Positions 33,613-42,456 are shown, counted from the stretch's first letter. The stretch is DNA of 64,000 nucleotides from Amphritea atlantica (GCA_024397875.1 CP073344.1:1665001-1729000); one strand, 5' to 3'. Translations and numbers: made by a program. Notes: generated by a model not told the origin, from the sequence alone.

Positions 33613-34497
33613 ATGAACTATCAGGATTTGTTTATATTTCTCAAAGTGGTTGAAAGAGGCAGCTTTCTGTCAGCATCGGAAGCGTTATCGGTACCGACGT
33701 CGACCGTCAGCCGTAAGGTGCAACAGCTTGAAAAAGATCTGGGCTATAAGCTGATGCATCGTAGTGCACGGAAAATGGTGTTGACTGAGGCGGGTGTTAA
33801 ATTTTACAACCGTTGCCAGCCGCTCTTTAATGAACTTGAGTCTGCCGCTAAAGAGCTGGATGATGAACTCGCTGAACCTTCGGGTCTGCTTCGCGTTACG
33901 GCGCCGGTCAGTCTGACCAACGATCTGTTGGCGGAGTGGTTTTTTAAATTTATGGAGCGTTTTCCGCGTATTAATCTGGAACTGATCGTTGTTAACCGGA
34001 ACATCGACCTGGTAGAGGAGGGGATCGATGTGGCGTTTCGGATCGGTGATGTGCGGATGCCGAACTGGATCTCCAGACCGCTGCTGGAATCAAGTTTCAG
34101 TGTTTGTGCCAGCGAAGATTATCTGCTTCGCCGGGGGGCGCCAAAACATCCGCAGGATCTGTATCAGCATACCCTGATCGTAACCCGCCGGAATCCTGTA
34201 TGGAGTTTCAGCCAGGGGGATGAGATGGTCAGAATAGATGGCGATGCCCGTATGAAAGTGGATGAGCTGAATATTGCTGCGCGGGCAGCGGAAAATGGAC
34301 TGGGAATTGTGAACCTGCCGGATTATGTAGTGACGAAGTCACTGGCTGCCGGGCGTCTGCAAAAGCTGATGCCGGACTGGCAGCCTCACCCGCGGGAAGT
34401 GCATATGTTATATCCTGAACGTAAATATATACCCGGCAAGGTGCGGCTGTTTATAGAGTTTGTGATGTTCCATGCGAACGAAAGGCGGTTTAACTGA
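33613..34497 (+). CDS. LysR-type transcriptional regulator
   Basis: 294 residues. Winged helix MNYQDLFIFLKVVERGSFLS with SASEALSVPTSTVSRKVQQLE, followed by a LysR substrate-binding domain. It belongs to the AaeR/DsdC-like group that often controls efflux, quinone or aromatic genes, but no specific effector can be given. Divergent from the sigma-54 activator; its last 8 bases overlap the converging DUF2889 gene. Confidence 0.9.
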   Translation: MNYQDLFIFLKVVERGSFLSASEALSVPTSTVSRKVQQLEKDLGYKLMHRSARKMVLTEAGVKFYNRCQPLFNELESAAKELDDELAEPSGLLRVTAPVSLTNDLLAEWFFKFMERFPRINLELIVVNRNIDLVEEGIDVAFRIGDVRMPNWISRPLLESSFSVCASEDYLLRRGAPKHPQDLYQHTLIVTRRNPVWSFSQGDEMVRIDGDARMKVDELNIAARAAENGLGIVNLPDYVVTKSLAAGRLQKLMPDWQPHPREVHMLYPERKYIPGKVRLFIEFVMFHANERRFN

Positions 34498-35068
34498 TCT
34501 CTTTGCTGGCGATCAGCTTGTCTGGCTGATAGAACTGCGGCCAGTATTTTTTAACCACCTCTCCCGAGCTGTCAAAGGTGTGACAGGTATTGAGGGTGTG
34601 TGGACGCTCCTCTTCAGAGTGCTGATTTATCGCCTCCCTTGCCTGATGTGTCGCCTGAAACGCAGTGGTGGCAACCGGGCCAAGAAGTTCCAGAAGGTGA
34701 GTACAGCCATTGGTACCGGCAAACAGCTCCTTGCAGCGTTTTGTGAAGCCGGACGCTATTCTTAATCCGATCAGCTGTTTGTAGGCATCCACAATAGAAG
34801 GACAGGCTGTAAAGGGTGTGTGTTCCATGCTGGCCACGGCATCAATAATATTGAAATCCAGATCGATAGTAATCCGGATCGACATATCGTGGATCGGTTC
34901 TCCCGGCTCAACCGGACTGTCGCTTTTGTCGCGCAGCATAATCGCTACGGTTTTGATATCGGTCAGGTGGCCCTCGATATCCCAGAGCCCGTCAGCTCTT
35001 TCAAATCCCTGGCAGGTAACCGTGCGGGTGTGAATCTTATTGCGCTCAGCGGCTTGGGGTAATGGCAT
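34490..35068 (-). CDS. DUF2889 protein
   Basis: 192 residues with the DUF2889 pattern: RTVTCQGFERADGLWDIEGHLTD cut short in the family core, DMSIRITIDLDFNI, and GCTHLLELLGPVATTAFQAT. Soluble, no signal peptide. No activity has been established for the family that I can name; members are frequent near aromatic-acid or CoA-ester catabolism. It follows the PaaX-like gene on the same strand after a 121-base gap with two competing hairpins. Confidence 0.8.
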   Translation of the reverse strand: MPLPQAAERNKIHTRTVTCQGFERADGLWDIEGHLTDIKTVAIMLRDKSDSPVEPGEPIHDMSIRITIDLDFNIIDAVASMEHTPFTACPSIVDAYKQLIGLRIASGFTKRCKELFAGTNGCTHLLELLGPVATTAFQATHQAREAINQHSEEERPHTLNTCHTFDSSGEVVKKYWPQFYQPDKLIASKEIS

Positions 35069-35099
35069 AGAATCAGTTCTTTCTGGTTGTAATCGATTG

Positions 35100-35139
35100 T
35101 CAGGCGGCCTTTCAAGCAGTTTATCAGGCCGTCTGATAA
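35100..35139 (-). promoter_or_regulatory. Mutually exclusive hairpins between paaX-like and DUF2889 genes
   Basis: TCAGGCGGCC (35100-35109) can pair with GGCCGTCTGA (35127-35136, one mismatch that can be G-U in RNA), while TTATCAG (35121-35127) can pair with CTGATAA (35133-35139). The two stems share bases and cannot coexist. There is no T run on either side. Confidence 0.4.
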
Positions 35140-35189
35140 GCTATTAAACCAATAAACTGTTTTAGGTTGCAACGTTTTGTTGCAGCTGC

Positions 35190-36110
35190 TTACAAACCGC
35201 CAAAGCGTTTATAAAAGCGGGGAGCCGGTTCAGGTAATGAGCCATCGGCAGTCTCCTGAGTTGAAGAGAGATGTTCCTCGGCACCGCGATAGATTAACCG
35301 GTAGATATTCCGGCAAAGCACTCTGGCAGATGTTCCGCTCCAGTCGGCAGGAAGCAGTTTTTCAGGTAGTTGCGGGTCTCTCAGCAGGATTCTGCGGTAG
35401 TGATGAATCATCAGGGTGCGCAGCTGGAAACACTGCTCCGGGTCCAGTTCTGGCTGCCCCTCCAGTGCTCTGAGAATAGGGCGAAAGCGCTCAAGAAATG
35501 CGTGATATCCTTCGGCTAGCTGATCAAGGTTCCAGCACTCATGCACCAGTTCTTTGAGTGGAATGGAGGTTTGGTTGCCTACCAGTTCCGATTTCATATG
35601 GATTACATCATTGAGTACGCAGAGTTCCTGCAGCGTAGTGCTGACATCAGTCATATCGGCCATGGGATGTGCCATGACACTCGGCGCAATATTACCGAAT
35701 CCCAGCCATTCGAGTTCTTTTTTGACAACCTTACGCAACTCATTATCGAGTTGTGTGGTGACTATCATGTCCCATTTGCCATCCCATTCCGGGTAAAGCT
35801 CTGCATAAATTCGCCTGAATGCACTTTCAAACCGACGCCGCCCGGTGTCAGTAAGGCTGTAGAAACTTTTGCGTCCGACCTGGCTTGAGGTCAGCCAGCC
35901 ATCTTTTGTCAGACGAAAAATAGATGTTCTCACCAGCCTCTGGTTGAGTCCCAGTGGCTCTAGTAGCTTAATCAGGCTTCCCAGCCAAACAGTACCGCCT
36001 CTTGGGGATATGGCGTCGCCATAGATGGTGATAATTAAAGAGCCACCGCGGATGGGGCGTTGGTTCTTAAAGTCATCAACCAGCTCTTCAATACAACGAA
36101 GTTTGTTCAT
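35190..36110 (-). CDS. PaaX-family transcriptional repressor
   Basis: 306 residues. N-terminal winged helix typical of PaaX (GGSLIITIYGDAISPRGG and LVRTSIFRLTKDGWL), a central PaaX-like domain (WDMIVTT) and the C-terminal PaaX_C region (LMIHHYRRILLRDPQLPEKLLP). PaaX represses phenylacetate genes and is released by phenylacetyl-CoA; relatives use other aryl-CoA esters. No paa catabolic genes are nearby, so its regulon may be the adjacent DUF2889 gene and the divergent TRAP transporter. Confidence 0.88.
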   Translation of the reverse strand: MNKLRCIEELVDDFKNQRPIRGGSLIITIYGDAISPRGGTVWLGSLIKLLEPLGLNQRLVRTSIFRLTKDGWLTSSQVGRKSFYSLTDTGRRRFESAFRRIYAELYPEWDGKWDMIVTTQLDNELRKVVKKELEWLGFGNIAPSVMAHPMADMTDVSTTLQELCVLNDVIHMKSELVGNQTSIPLKELVHECWNLDQLAEGYHAFLERFRPILRALEGQPELDPEQCFQLRTLMIHHYRRILLRDPQLPEKLLPADWSGTSARVLCRNIYRLIYRGAEEHLSSTQETADGSLPEPAPRFYKRFGGL

Positions 36111-36605
36111 TCGGCACTCATAAAATCTGAACGGAAAGGGTTATCCATACTAAACGGACATGTTAACAGAGGATATTACCAGTAAGTTAAAGAATTTATT
36201 TGCAAAAAGATCCCATTAACCCGAGAAGAGGCAATTCAAGCCAAATAGTCTATAAGTACTAGTAACCAATGGTAGTGGTTCATCGGTACTACAGTCTGGA
36301 CGATTATTTAAACCCTTCAGTTAAAGGGGAAATGTTGGTTGTAGTTGTTTACGAACAAAAGTAATTAAGTTAACATGTTAATTAAAAGAGGTGATCGTCT
36401 GAATGTTCAGGAATCCACCGCTATGCCTTACTGATACACATTTCTTTTGCTGTATAGCTAGAATTGTATCATTTTGTTAGTTATGATTCGAAAGACCCTG
36501 GGCAGCAATGCCCGGAAAATAATAAATAGGGGTAAAGCCCCAATAATCTCTTATAAAAATTACTGACGTGTATAACGTCGAAGAGATAGCCAGGAGATAG
36601 ACCGA
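36111..36605. promoter_or_regulatory. Regulatory region between paaX-like gene and TRAP operon
   Basis: 495 AT-rich bases without a gene between divergent units. A perfect 12-bp palindrome TTAACATGTTAA lies at 36370-36381, and nine of its bases (ACATGTTAA) recur at 36158-36166 next to the repressor gene. A CAGGAGAT ribosome site precedes the dctP ATG. The long region and the repeated motif suggest operator sites, possibly for the PaaX-like protein. Confidence 0.45.
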
Positions 36606-37628
36606 ATGACAAAAATGACTTTCCTCAAAAGTGCGGCTGCAATTGCGCTGGGCACATCCCTCTCTGCTACGGCTCTGGCTGATACTACACTGCGTGTGGC
36701 CAGCTGGTTGCCTCCTACCCATCCACAAAATGCGGTTGTCTGGCCGACCTGGTCTAAATGGGTTGAAGAAGCCACCGAAGGCCGTGTCAAGGTTGAGATT
36801 GAGTATGGACTGGGCCATCCAAAAACCATGTTTGAGCTGGTGGAAGATGGTGTTGTCGATGCATCCTGGAGTTACCACGGCTATGTGCCGGGTCGTTTTA
36901 AACTGACACAAGCGGTTGAGCAGCCGCTGCTGGGAGCGAGTGCTGAAGCTGCATCCGTGGCGCACTGGAAGGTTCATCAGAAATACTTCGCTAAGGCGAA
37001 TGAGCATGATGGCCTCGAGCTGATCGGTCTGTTTACCCACGGTCCGGGTCAGATTCATACGGCTGGCCCTATCTCGTCACTGGCGGATCTGAAAGGTAAG
37101 AAGATTCGTCTGGGTGGTGGCATCCAGGGTGAGATCGGTGAGCGTATGGAGGTTACCGCTGTAGGCGCTCCGGCACCAAAAGTCTATGAGATGATGCAGC
37201 AGGGGGTTATTGACGGGGTATTCATTCCGATGGGTGAACAGAAGTCTCTGCGTCTGCATGAGGTTGCTCGCAACGTGGTTGCACTCCCCGGTGGCATGTA
37301 TTTAGGCAGCTTCGCTATCTTTATGAATCCCGATTTTCTCGCCGATCTTGATGCGAAAGATCGTGAAGCGATTCTCAGTGTGTCTGGTGAGAAGCTCTCA
37401 GCAATGGCGGGTAATGCCTGGGATGCGGCCGATGTGGAAGGCCTTAAAGCCGCTCAGGAAAACGGCGTAAACGTTGCTATCGTCAAACAGGGTGATCCGA
37501 TGGCCGAGGAGTTTAAAGGGCTGACCAAGGGAATGGATGAGGCATTCTACGAAGCTGTAGCGGATCGTGGTGTTGACGCTAAAGCTGCTTTGGCTGAGCT
37601 GCGTCAGATCGCCCGCAGCTACAAATAA
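36606..37628 (+). CDS. TRAP transporter substrate-binding protein (DctP type)
   Basis: 340 residues with a Sec signal peptide cleaved after about residue 25 (SLSATALA, then DTTLRVASWLPP). Periplasmic solute-binding protein that delivers a carboxylate-type ligand to the DctQM permease. Family landmarks include LADLKGKKIRLGGG and the QQGVIDGVFIPMGE region. The ligand is not predictable by eye. First gene of the rightward TRAP operon. Confidence 0.93.
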   Translation: MTKMTFLKSAAAIALGTSLSATALADTTLRVASWLPPTHPQNAVVWPTWSKWVEEATEGRVKVEIEYGLGHPKTMFELVEDGVVDASWSYHGYVPGRFKLTQAVEQPLLGASAEAASVAHWKVHQKYFAKANEHDGLELIGLFTHGPGQIHTAGPISSLADLKGKKIRLGGGIQGEIGERMEVTAVGAPAPKVYEMMQQGVIDGVFIPMGEQKSLRLHEVARNVVALPGGMYLGSFAIFMNPDFLADLDAKDREAILSVSGEKLSAMAGNAWDAADVEGLKAAQENGVNVAIVKQGDPMAEEFKGLTKGMDEAFYEAVADRGVDAKAALAELRQIARSYK

Positions 37629-37638
37629 GGAGCCTGCT

Positions 37639-38154
37639 ATGTCCTTCAGTGCCTGGCTTTCAGCGCACTACGAGGAGAAGGGGCCAGTCGTTTGGCTGGC
37701 CTTTTTCCTTGAGTTGGTTGCTGCTATCACGCTTTTTTTTATGATGATGCTGACCTGCGCAGATGTGTTTGGACGTTATTTTCTTGATAATGCTGTTGAT
37801 GGAGCAACAGAATTAACCGAAATGAGTCTCGCTATTCTTGTTTTTGCCGAGATGCCAGTTATTACCTGGCGCGGTGGTCATGTTGTGGTCGATATTCTGG
37901 ACCGGGTATTAGGCAGTACAGTGATTAAAGTGCTTGGTCTGCTGTCCGCGCTGCTTATCTCCACTTCGTTGTATTTTCTCGCTGTACGTATCCATGAGCT
38001 GGCAGTGCGCTCAAACAGTCGGGGAGAGGTGACAGAGTTTCTGCAAGTCCCCGTTGGTTATATTGTTGAATATATTGCCATTATGAGCTGGGCAACTGCT
38101 GCGCTTATGATCAGCTACGGTATCTACCGGCTACTTTTCCTGTCCCGGGACTGA
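37639..38154 (+). CDS. TRAP transporter small permease (DctQ type)
   Basis: 171 residues from the ATG at 37639, which has a TAAGGAG site; the longer open frame inside dctP is not used. Four membrane helices, with the family signature around DVFGRYFLDNAVDGATELTE. It is the small membrane subunit of the sodium-dependent TRAP system, lying between the binding protein and the large permease. Confidence 0.92.
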   Translation: MSFSAWLSAHYEEKGPVVWLAFFLELVAAITLFFMMMLTCADVFGRYFLDNAVDGATELTEMSLAILVFAEMPVITWRGGHVVVDILDRVLGSTVIKVLGLLSALLISTSLYFLAVRIHELAVRSNSRGEVTEFLQVPVGYIVEYIAIMSWATAALMISYGIYRLLFLSRD

Positions 38155-38205
38155 TGCCGGATTTTCCGGTAAAAATGCGCTGACAACGTTACAGGTATTA
38201 TAAGA

Positions 38206-39534
38206 ATGATTACTGCATTAACTGGTTTTGTAATTTTATTGCTGTTTATCGTGGTGGTACGCGTGCCTATCGCTTTTGCGATGGGCCTGGTGGGCTTCTT
38301 CGGGTTTGCGTATATGCAGGGCCTGAGCTTCGAAAACATTATGGATTTTAACTGGAACTCCTCGCTGTCTATGGCTTCCAAGCGGGTTATCAATACCGCT
38401 CAGGAATATAGTCTGTCGGTTATTCCGTTATTTATTCTGATGGGGAACCTGGTAACCAAGTCGGGTCTTTCTCATGAACTTTATAGGGCATCTTACGCCT
38501 TTCTGGGTCATCGTAAGGGAGGCTTGTCCATGGCGACGGTGGTTGCCTGTGGCGGCTTTTCTGCTATCTGTGGTTCCAGTCTGGCTACTTCTGCAACCAT
38601 GGCAAAGGTGGCTATGCCACCGATGCGTAAATATGGCTATGCCGATTCTCTGGCAACGGCATCCATTGCTGCCGGTGGTACGCTGGGAATACTGATTCCT
38701 CCCTCTGTCATTCTGGTTATCTATGGCCTGTTAACTGAGACCAGTATCCGTGAGTTATTTGCGGCGGGCTTTATCCCCGGTTTTCTGGGTATTTTACTCT
38801 ACCTTTTTGCCGTTCGGTATGTTGTCTGGCGCACACCAGAGGCAGGCCCTTGCGGTGATAAAATGAGCTGGCCTGAGAGGATCCAGGCTCTGAATGGTGT
38901 CTGGGGCGTTCTGGCACTGTTCTCTGTTGTGATGGGGGGTATCTATCTGGGTATCTTTACACCGACAGAAGCGGCGGGTATCGGTGCGGGAGGTGCGTTT
39001 ATTATCGCCCTGTACCGCAGGTCTCTGACCTTTGGCAGTCTGTTTGATATTCTGTCGGATACCGCCCGTACTTCGGCGATGCTTTTTGGCGTGCTGATCG
39101 GTGCCCTGATCTTCTCCAATTTTATTAACCGCGCGGGATTACCATCGGACCTCCTGGATCTGGTGACTAGTCTGGATGTGGCGCCAATGGTCGTTATTCT
39201 GGTGATTCTGGCGATCTACATTGTGCTGGGGATGGTGTTCGAGAGCTTGTCGATGCTGCTTCTGACGGTGCCGATCTTTTTCCCACTGGTTCAGAGTCTC
39301 GGCTTTGATCTTGTGTGGTTTGGCATTGTGGTGGTAGTAGTAACCGAGATCAGTCTGATTACCCCACCGGTTGGCATGAACGTGTTTGTGTTAAGCGCGG
39401 TGCTGAAAGATGTTAAAGCCAGCACCATCTTTAAAGGGGTTACCCCGTTCTGGTGTGCTGATATTGTACGCCTTGCGTTGATTACCTTTATTTCATCGAT
39501 ATCACTATTCCTGCCTGAACTGCTGTATCGATAA
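38206..39534 (+). CDS. TRAP transporter large permease (DctM type)
   Basis: 442 residues, about twelve membrane segments. Motifs of the DctM core are present: SVIPLFILMGNLVTKSGLS, GGFSAICGSSLATSATMAKV and GGTLGILIPPSVILVIYG, followed by ITPPVGMNVFVLS near the end. It forms the transport pathway driven by the sodium gradient. The sodium dependence fits the Na+-NQR pump elsewhere in the window. Confidence 0.94.
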   Translation: MITALTGFVILLLFIVVVRVPIAFAMGLVGFFGFAYMQGLSFENIMDFNWNSSLSMASKRVINTAQEYSLSVIPLFILMGNLVTKSGLSHELYRASYAFLGHRKGGLSMATVVACGGFSAICGSSLATSATMAKVAMPPMRKYGYADSLATASIAAGGTLGILIPPSVILVIYGLLTETSIRELFAAGFIPGFLGILLYLFAVRYVVWRTPEAGPCGDKMSWPERIQALNGVWGVLALFSVVMGGIYLGIFTPTEAAGIGAGGAFIIALYRRSLTFGSLFDILSDTARTSAMLFGVLIGALIFSNFINRAGLPSDLLDLVTSLDVAPMVVILVILAIYIVLGMVFESLSMLLLTVPIFFPLVQSLGFDLVWFGIVVVVVTEISLITPPVGMNVFVLSAVLKDVKASTIFKGVTPFWCADIVRLALITFISSISLFLPELLYR

Positions 39535-39543
39535 TATTTTTCC

Positions 39544-39559
39544 GGCCCCTCCGGGGGCC
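39544..39559. other. GC-rich hairpin between dctM and uspA
   Basis: GGCCCC (39544-39549), 4-nt loop, GGGGCC (39554-39559). No T run follows, so it is more likely an RNA-stability or processing element than a terminator of the TRAP transcript. Confidence 0.4.
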
Positions 39560-39582
39560 AAATCTATCAGAAGGTTACCGCT

Positions 39583-40065
39583 ATGCTACCTGATGTAAAA
39601 AAGATTCTTTATGCGTCTGATATTGATAAAGGCTCACGGCCTGCATTCCGGGCGGCGATGAGCCTGTGTGGCCACTATCATTCTGAGATAACCTACCTTC
39701 ATGTCATCGAGCCACTCAGCGCTTCGGCGAAGAGTATCATACAGAACGAGATCAGTGAGGATGCTTTGAATGAGCTGCATGATCAGAGCCTGGAAAATCT
39801 CAAGATAAAAATTGAAGAGCGTATCAGACTTTTTTGTGAAACTGAGCTTGAGCAGAATGAGATGCTGGAAGAGGGTTCCGTTATGTCCCGGGTTGAGGAG
39901 GGAACTCCCTGGAAAACAATACTTCGGGTGGCGGATGAGATTGATGCTGATGTTATCGTGATGGGCACCCGGACACACTCAGCGATGGGTCAGTTTCTGT
40001 TAGGCTCAACCGCAAATAAGGTGATGCATAATTCGAAGCGGCCGGTATTGATCGTGCCACTATAA
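39583..40065 (+). CDS. UspA-family protein associated with TRAP operon
   Basis: 160 residues, universal-stress fold. The ATP-binding signature GTRTHSAMG followed by LGSTANKV is complete. In Halomonas TeaD, a UspA protein encoded next to the TeaABC ectoine TRAP transporter, modulates transport; this gene sits at the same place relative to its TRAP operon and is probably its regulatory partner. AGAAGG precedes the ATG. Its terminator has been invaded by an insertion sequence. Confidence 0.9.
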   Translation: MLPDVKKILYASDIDKGSRPAFRAAMSLCGHYHSEITYLHVIEPLSASAKSIIQNEISEDALNELHDQSLENLKIKIEERIRLFCETELEQNEMLEEGSVMSRVEEGTPWKTILRVADEIDADVIVMGTRTHSAMGQFLLGSTANKVMHNSKRPVLIVPL

Positions 40066-40086
40066 TCACGGATTTTATTAGATAAG

Positions 40087-40107
40087 AAGCGGCCATCGAG
40101 GCCGCTT
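40087..40107 (+). terminator. uspA terminator stem, T tract separated by an IS
   Basis: AAGCGGCC (40087-40094), ATCGA loop, GGCCGCTT (40100-40107). The T tract expected next is displaced: after removing 40108-41425 the stem would be followed directly by TTTTTGT. Confidence 0.7.
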
Positions 40108-40180
40108 TAATGAGATGGTTCCCCTCGCTTTTAACCAGCTATGCTGGAAAGGCGACGAAACCAACAAGGAGAACCATCTC

Positions 40181-41197
40181 ATGTCTATCAAAGTCCTTGG
40201 AATCGATTTAGGCAAGTCTTCTTTTCATTTAATTGGTCGTGATTCTCACGATAAGCAAGTCTGCAAAAAGAAACTCTCTCGTCATCAGCTCATTACTTTT
40301 ATAGCACAACTACCGCCATGCATTATTGCGTTTGAAGCATGCGGTGGCGCGCACTGGTTAGGCCGTCTCTGCATGAGTTATGGTCACGACGTCCGATTAA
40401 TCCCGCCTCAATATGTTAAACCTTTTGTTAAAGGTAATAAAAACGACTTCATTGATGCGCAAGCGATTACTGAGGCGGCAGGTCGTCCGGATATGCGGTT
40501 TGTCGCAGTGAAGTCAGTTGACGCACAAAGTCAGGTAGTCGTACATCGAGTACGTGAAGGCTTCGTAGCGGAGCGCACAGCTTGTATGTCACGTATTGGC
40601 GCGCTGTTATTGGAATTCGGTTTATCCCTTCCACGTGGTCACTCAGCGATGAAAAAGCTGTTTTCATGGCTAAGCACACAAAAAGTTACACTATGCCCAG
40701 CCATCATAGGTGAGCTTCAAGTGATGCATGATCACTACCGCTACTTAAATGAGCAAATAGCCGAACAAGATATAAAAATCGTTAGGCAGGTTAAGCAAAG
40801 CAGTCGTTGCCAGCTACTAAAAACCGTTCCTGGTATTGGTGATATGACTGCAAGCCAATTAGCAGCAGAAGTGGGCAATGCTCATCAGTTTAAAAGCGGT
40901 CGAGAAATGGCTGCTTGGTTAGGGTTGGTGCCGCGGCAATATTCGACAGGAGGGAGGTCGAAGTTATTAGGTATTAGTAAGCGTGGAAATAAACGCCTTA
41001 GATGCTTATTAGTGCACGGAGCCAGAGCGATCCTATCACGATTGGATAACTATCGGGGGCCGATGTATGACTGGCTAAGAAAGCTGAGAGCAAGTAAATC
41101 ATTTAATACGGTCTGTATTGCTCTGGCAAACAAGCTGTCACGAATAGCGTATGCTGTTTTAAGCAAGAATGAGCCTTACCAGTCACAGCAGGTTTAA
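40181..41197 (+). CDS. IS110-family DEDD transposase
   Basis: 338 residues from the ATG at 40181 (AAGGAG upstream). N-terminal DEDD nuclease-like domain: GIDLGKSSFHL, IAFEACGGAHW and KNDFIDAQAI supply the acidic residues. The C-terminal Tnp_20 domain has VPGIGDMTASQLAAEVG and the catalytic serine region RQYSTGGRSKLLGISKRGN. The frame is intact, so the element may be active. Family enzymes recombine DNA guided by a bridge/seek RNA made from the element's own non-coding end. Confidence 0.92.
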   Translation: MSIKVLGIDLGKSSFHLIGRDSHDKQVCKKKLSRHQLITFIAQLPPCIIAFEACGGAHWLGRLCMSYGHDVRLIPPQYVKPFVKGNKNDFIDAQAITEAAGRPDMRFVAVKSVDAQSQVVVHRVREGFVAERTACMSRIGALLLEFGLSLPRGHSAMKKLFSWLSTQKVTLCPAIIGELQVMHDHYRYLNEQIAEQDIKIVRQVKQSSRCQLLKTVPGIGDMTASQLAAEVGNAHQFKSGREMAAWLGLVPRQYSTGGRSKLLGISKRGNKRLRCLLVHGARAILSRLDNYRGPMYDWLRKLRASKSFNTVCIALANKLSRIAYAVLSKNEPYQSQQV

Positions 41198-41410
41198 TCA
41201 GGTTTGCAATAACAGAGCGTGATGATGAAAAGGGTTGACCGTCCGGGTAGTAAACCTGTCACAAAAAACAGCTGTTATAAGCTGTCGGTTTTTTAAGGGC
41301 TATCTGGCGCGGATGCTCATCGTGGAGCAGGAATGAAACATTCCTAATTAAAGACTCCGAATACATTAGCGCAAAACCACCTCATGATCACAAATCTGTG
41401 TTGCAATCAT
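41198..41410 (+). ncRNA. Candidate bridge (seek) RNA region of the IS
   Basis: Non-coding right end of the element, 213 bases. It holds several perfect stems: ACAGC/GCTGT (about 41269-41284), AGGAATG/CATTCCT with a 3-nt loop (41329-41345), and CCTCATGAT/ATCATGAGG (41380-41388 with 41406-41414) whose arm runs into the right inverted repeat. In the IS1111 group the guide RNA is encoded at this position. The RNA limits are not determined. Confidence 0.45.
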
Positions 41411-41529
41411 GAGGGGAACCATACATTTTTGTATCTGTCGGATGATTATTCTCTTTTTGGAATTAATATTGTGTCTTGGGTTGTGCCCTGATAGGTTAAA
41501 GCCCAATTGGTATTGAGGAGTGGCGGAGA

Positions 41530-42456
41530 ATGGATGTATTGGCGGCAATGGGTGTTTTTGTACGGGTGGTTGACCTTAAGAGTTTTTCTCTGGCCGCCGC
41601 TGAGCTTGGGATCTCCAGCTCTTCCGTCAGCAAGCAGGTTTCCCATCTGGAACAGCATGTGGGTGCGCGGCTTCTGCAGCGAACAACCCGACGCCTCAGT
41701 GTGACCGAAGTCGGCGCTGCCTACCATGAAAAGTGTCAGGCTATTCTTTCAGATGTGGACGAAGCCGAAAACCTTGTGTCTCAGTTGCAGGGCAAACCTA
41801 AAGGGGTGTTGAAGATTAACGCTAACATGACCTTTGGGCAGCAACTGCTTTCCAGAGCGATACCTGAGTTTATGGCTGCTTATCCGGATGTTCAGCTGGA
41901 AGTCGCTCTGGATGATAGTGATGTTGAGCTGCTCAAAGACGGCTTCGATCTGGCGTTAAGAATCACCCATCCTTCACTGCCCGATTCCAGTCTGATTGCC
42001 CGCGAGATTGCATCCGTACCGTTGTTTCTCTGTGCTACCCCGGCTTATCTTGCGCAGCATGGTCACCCGCAGACACCTGAGGCCCTGAAGCAGCACAACT
42101 GCCTGGTGTTCATGCTGGCAAGTAATACCAACACCTGGACCCTGACAAACACTGCAGGAAGTCAGACCATTCAGGTCGGCGGGGATCTGAAAGCAAACAA
42201 TAGTCTTATGGTATTGCAGGCCGCGCTGGCTCATCGGGGCGTGGCTAATCTTGCCTCTTTTGTGATCGGCAAATATGTTGAAGAAGGGCAGTTAGAGTTG
42301 TTGCTGCCTGACTATCAGGCTGAGCGACTCAGCCTGTACGCAATCTATCCCGAGCGTAAATATATTGCCCCTAAAGTAAGCCTGTTTATTGAGTTTTTTA
42401 AGGGGTGGCTGGATGATAATCTTCAGCAGAAATTTGATCTTACGGGGCATTTATAG
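41530..42456 (+). CDS. LysR-type transcriptional regulator
   Basis: 308 residues. HTH MDVLAAMGVFVRVVDLKSFS with SLAAAELGISSSSVSKQVSHLE, then a LysR effector domain (PDVQLEVALDDSDVELLKDGFD). AaeR/DsdC-type subgroup. GAGGAG precedes the ATG. Its 5' region is bounded by the IS right end only about 100 bases upstream, so the native promoter may have been altered. It lies upstream of a zeta-class GST gene but with a 100-base gap. Confidence 0.9.
   Translation: MDVLAAMGVFVRVVDLKSFSLAAAELGISSSSVSKQVSHLEQHVGARLLQRTTRRLSVTEVGAAYHEKCQAILSDVDEAENLVSQLQGKPKGVLKINANMTFGQQLLSRAIPEFMAAYPDVQLEVALDDSDVELLKDGFDLALRITHPSLPDSSLIAREIASVPLFLCATPAYLAQHGHPQTPEALKQHNCLVFMLASNTNTWTLTNTAGSQTIQVGGDLKANNSLMVLQAALAHRGVANLASFVIGKYVEEGQLELLLPDYQAERLSLYAIYPERKYIAPKVSLFIEFFKGWLDDNLQQKFDLTGHL

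Larger units (their letters stand above)
40108..41425 (+). mobile_element. IS110-family (IS1111-group) insertion sequence
   Basis: About 1.32 kb. Subterminal perfect 12-bp inverted repeats ATGGTTCCCCTC (40115-40126) and GAGGGGAACCAT (41411-41422) bracket a DEDD transposase gene. IS1111-group elements carry such subterminal repeats, with about 7 bases outside on the left and 3 on the right; those limits give 40108-41425. No target duplication is seen, as expected. The element sits exactly at the base of a terminator stem. The short left non-coding end (54 bases) and long right end (over 200) also fit the IS1111 group. Confidence 0.85.

Noticed and set aside
36480..36495. PaaX-type operator half-site (TTATGATTCG) before the TRAP operon
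   Set aside because: Only one half of the known 15-bp consensus fits; the other half has several mismatches. Kept as a weak hint only.
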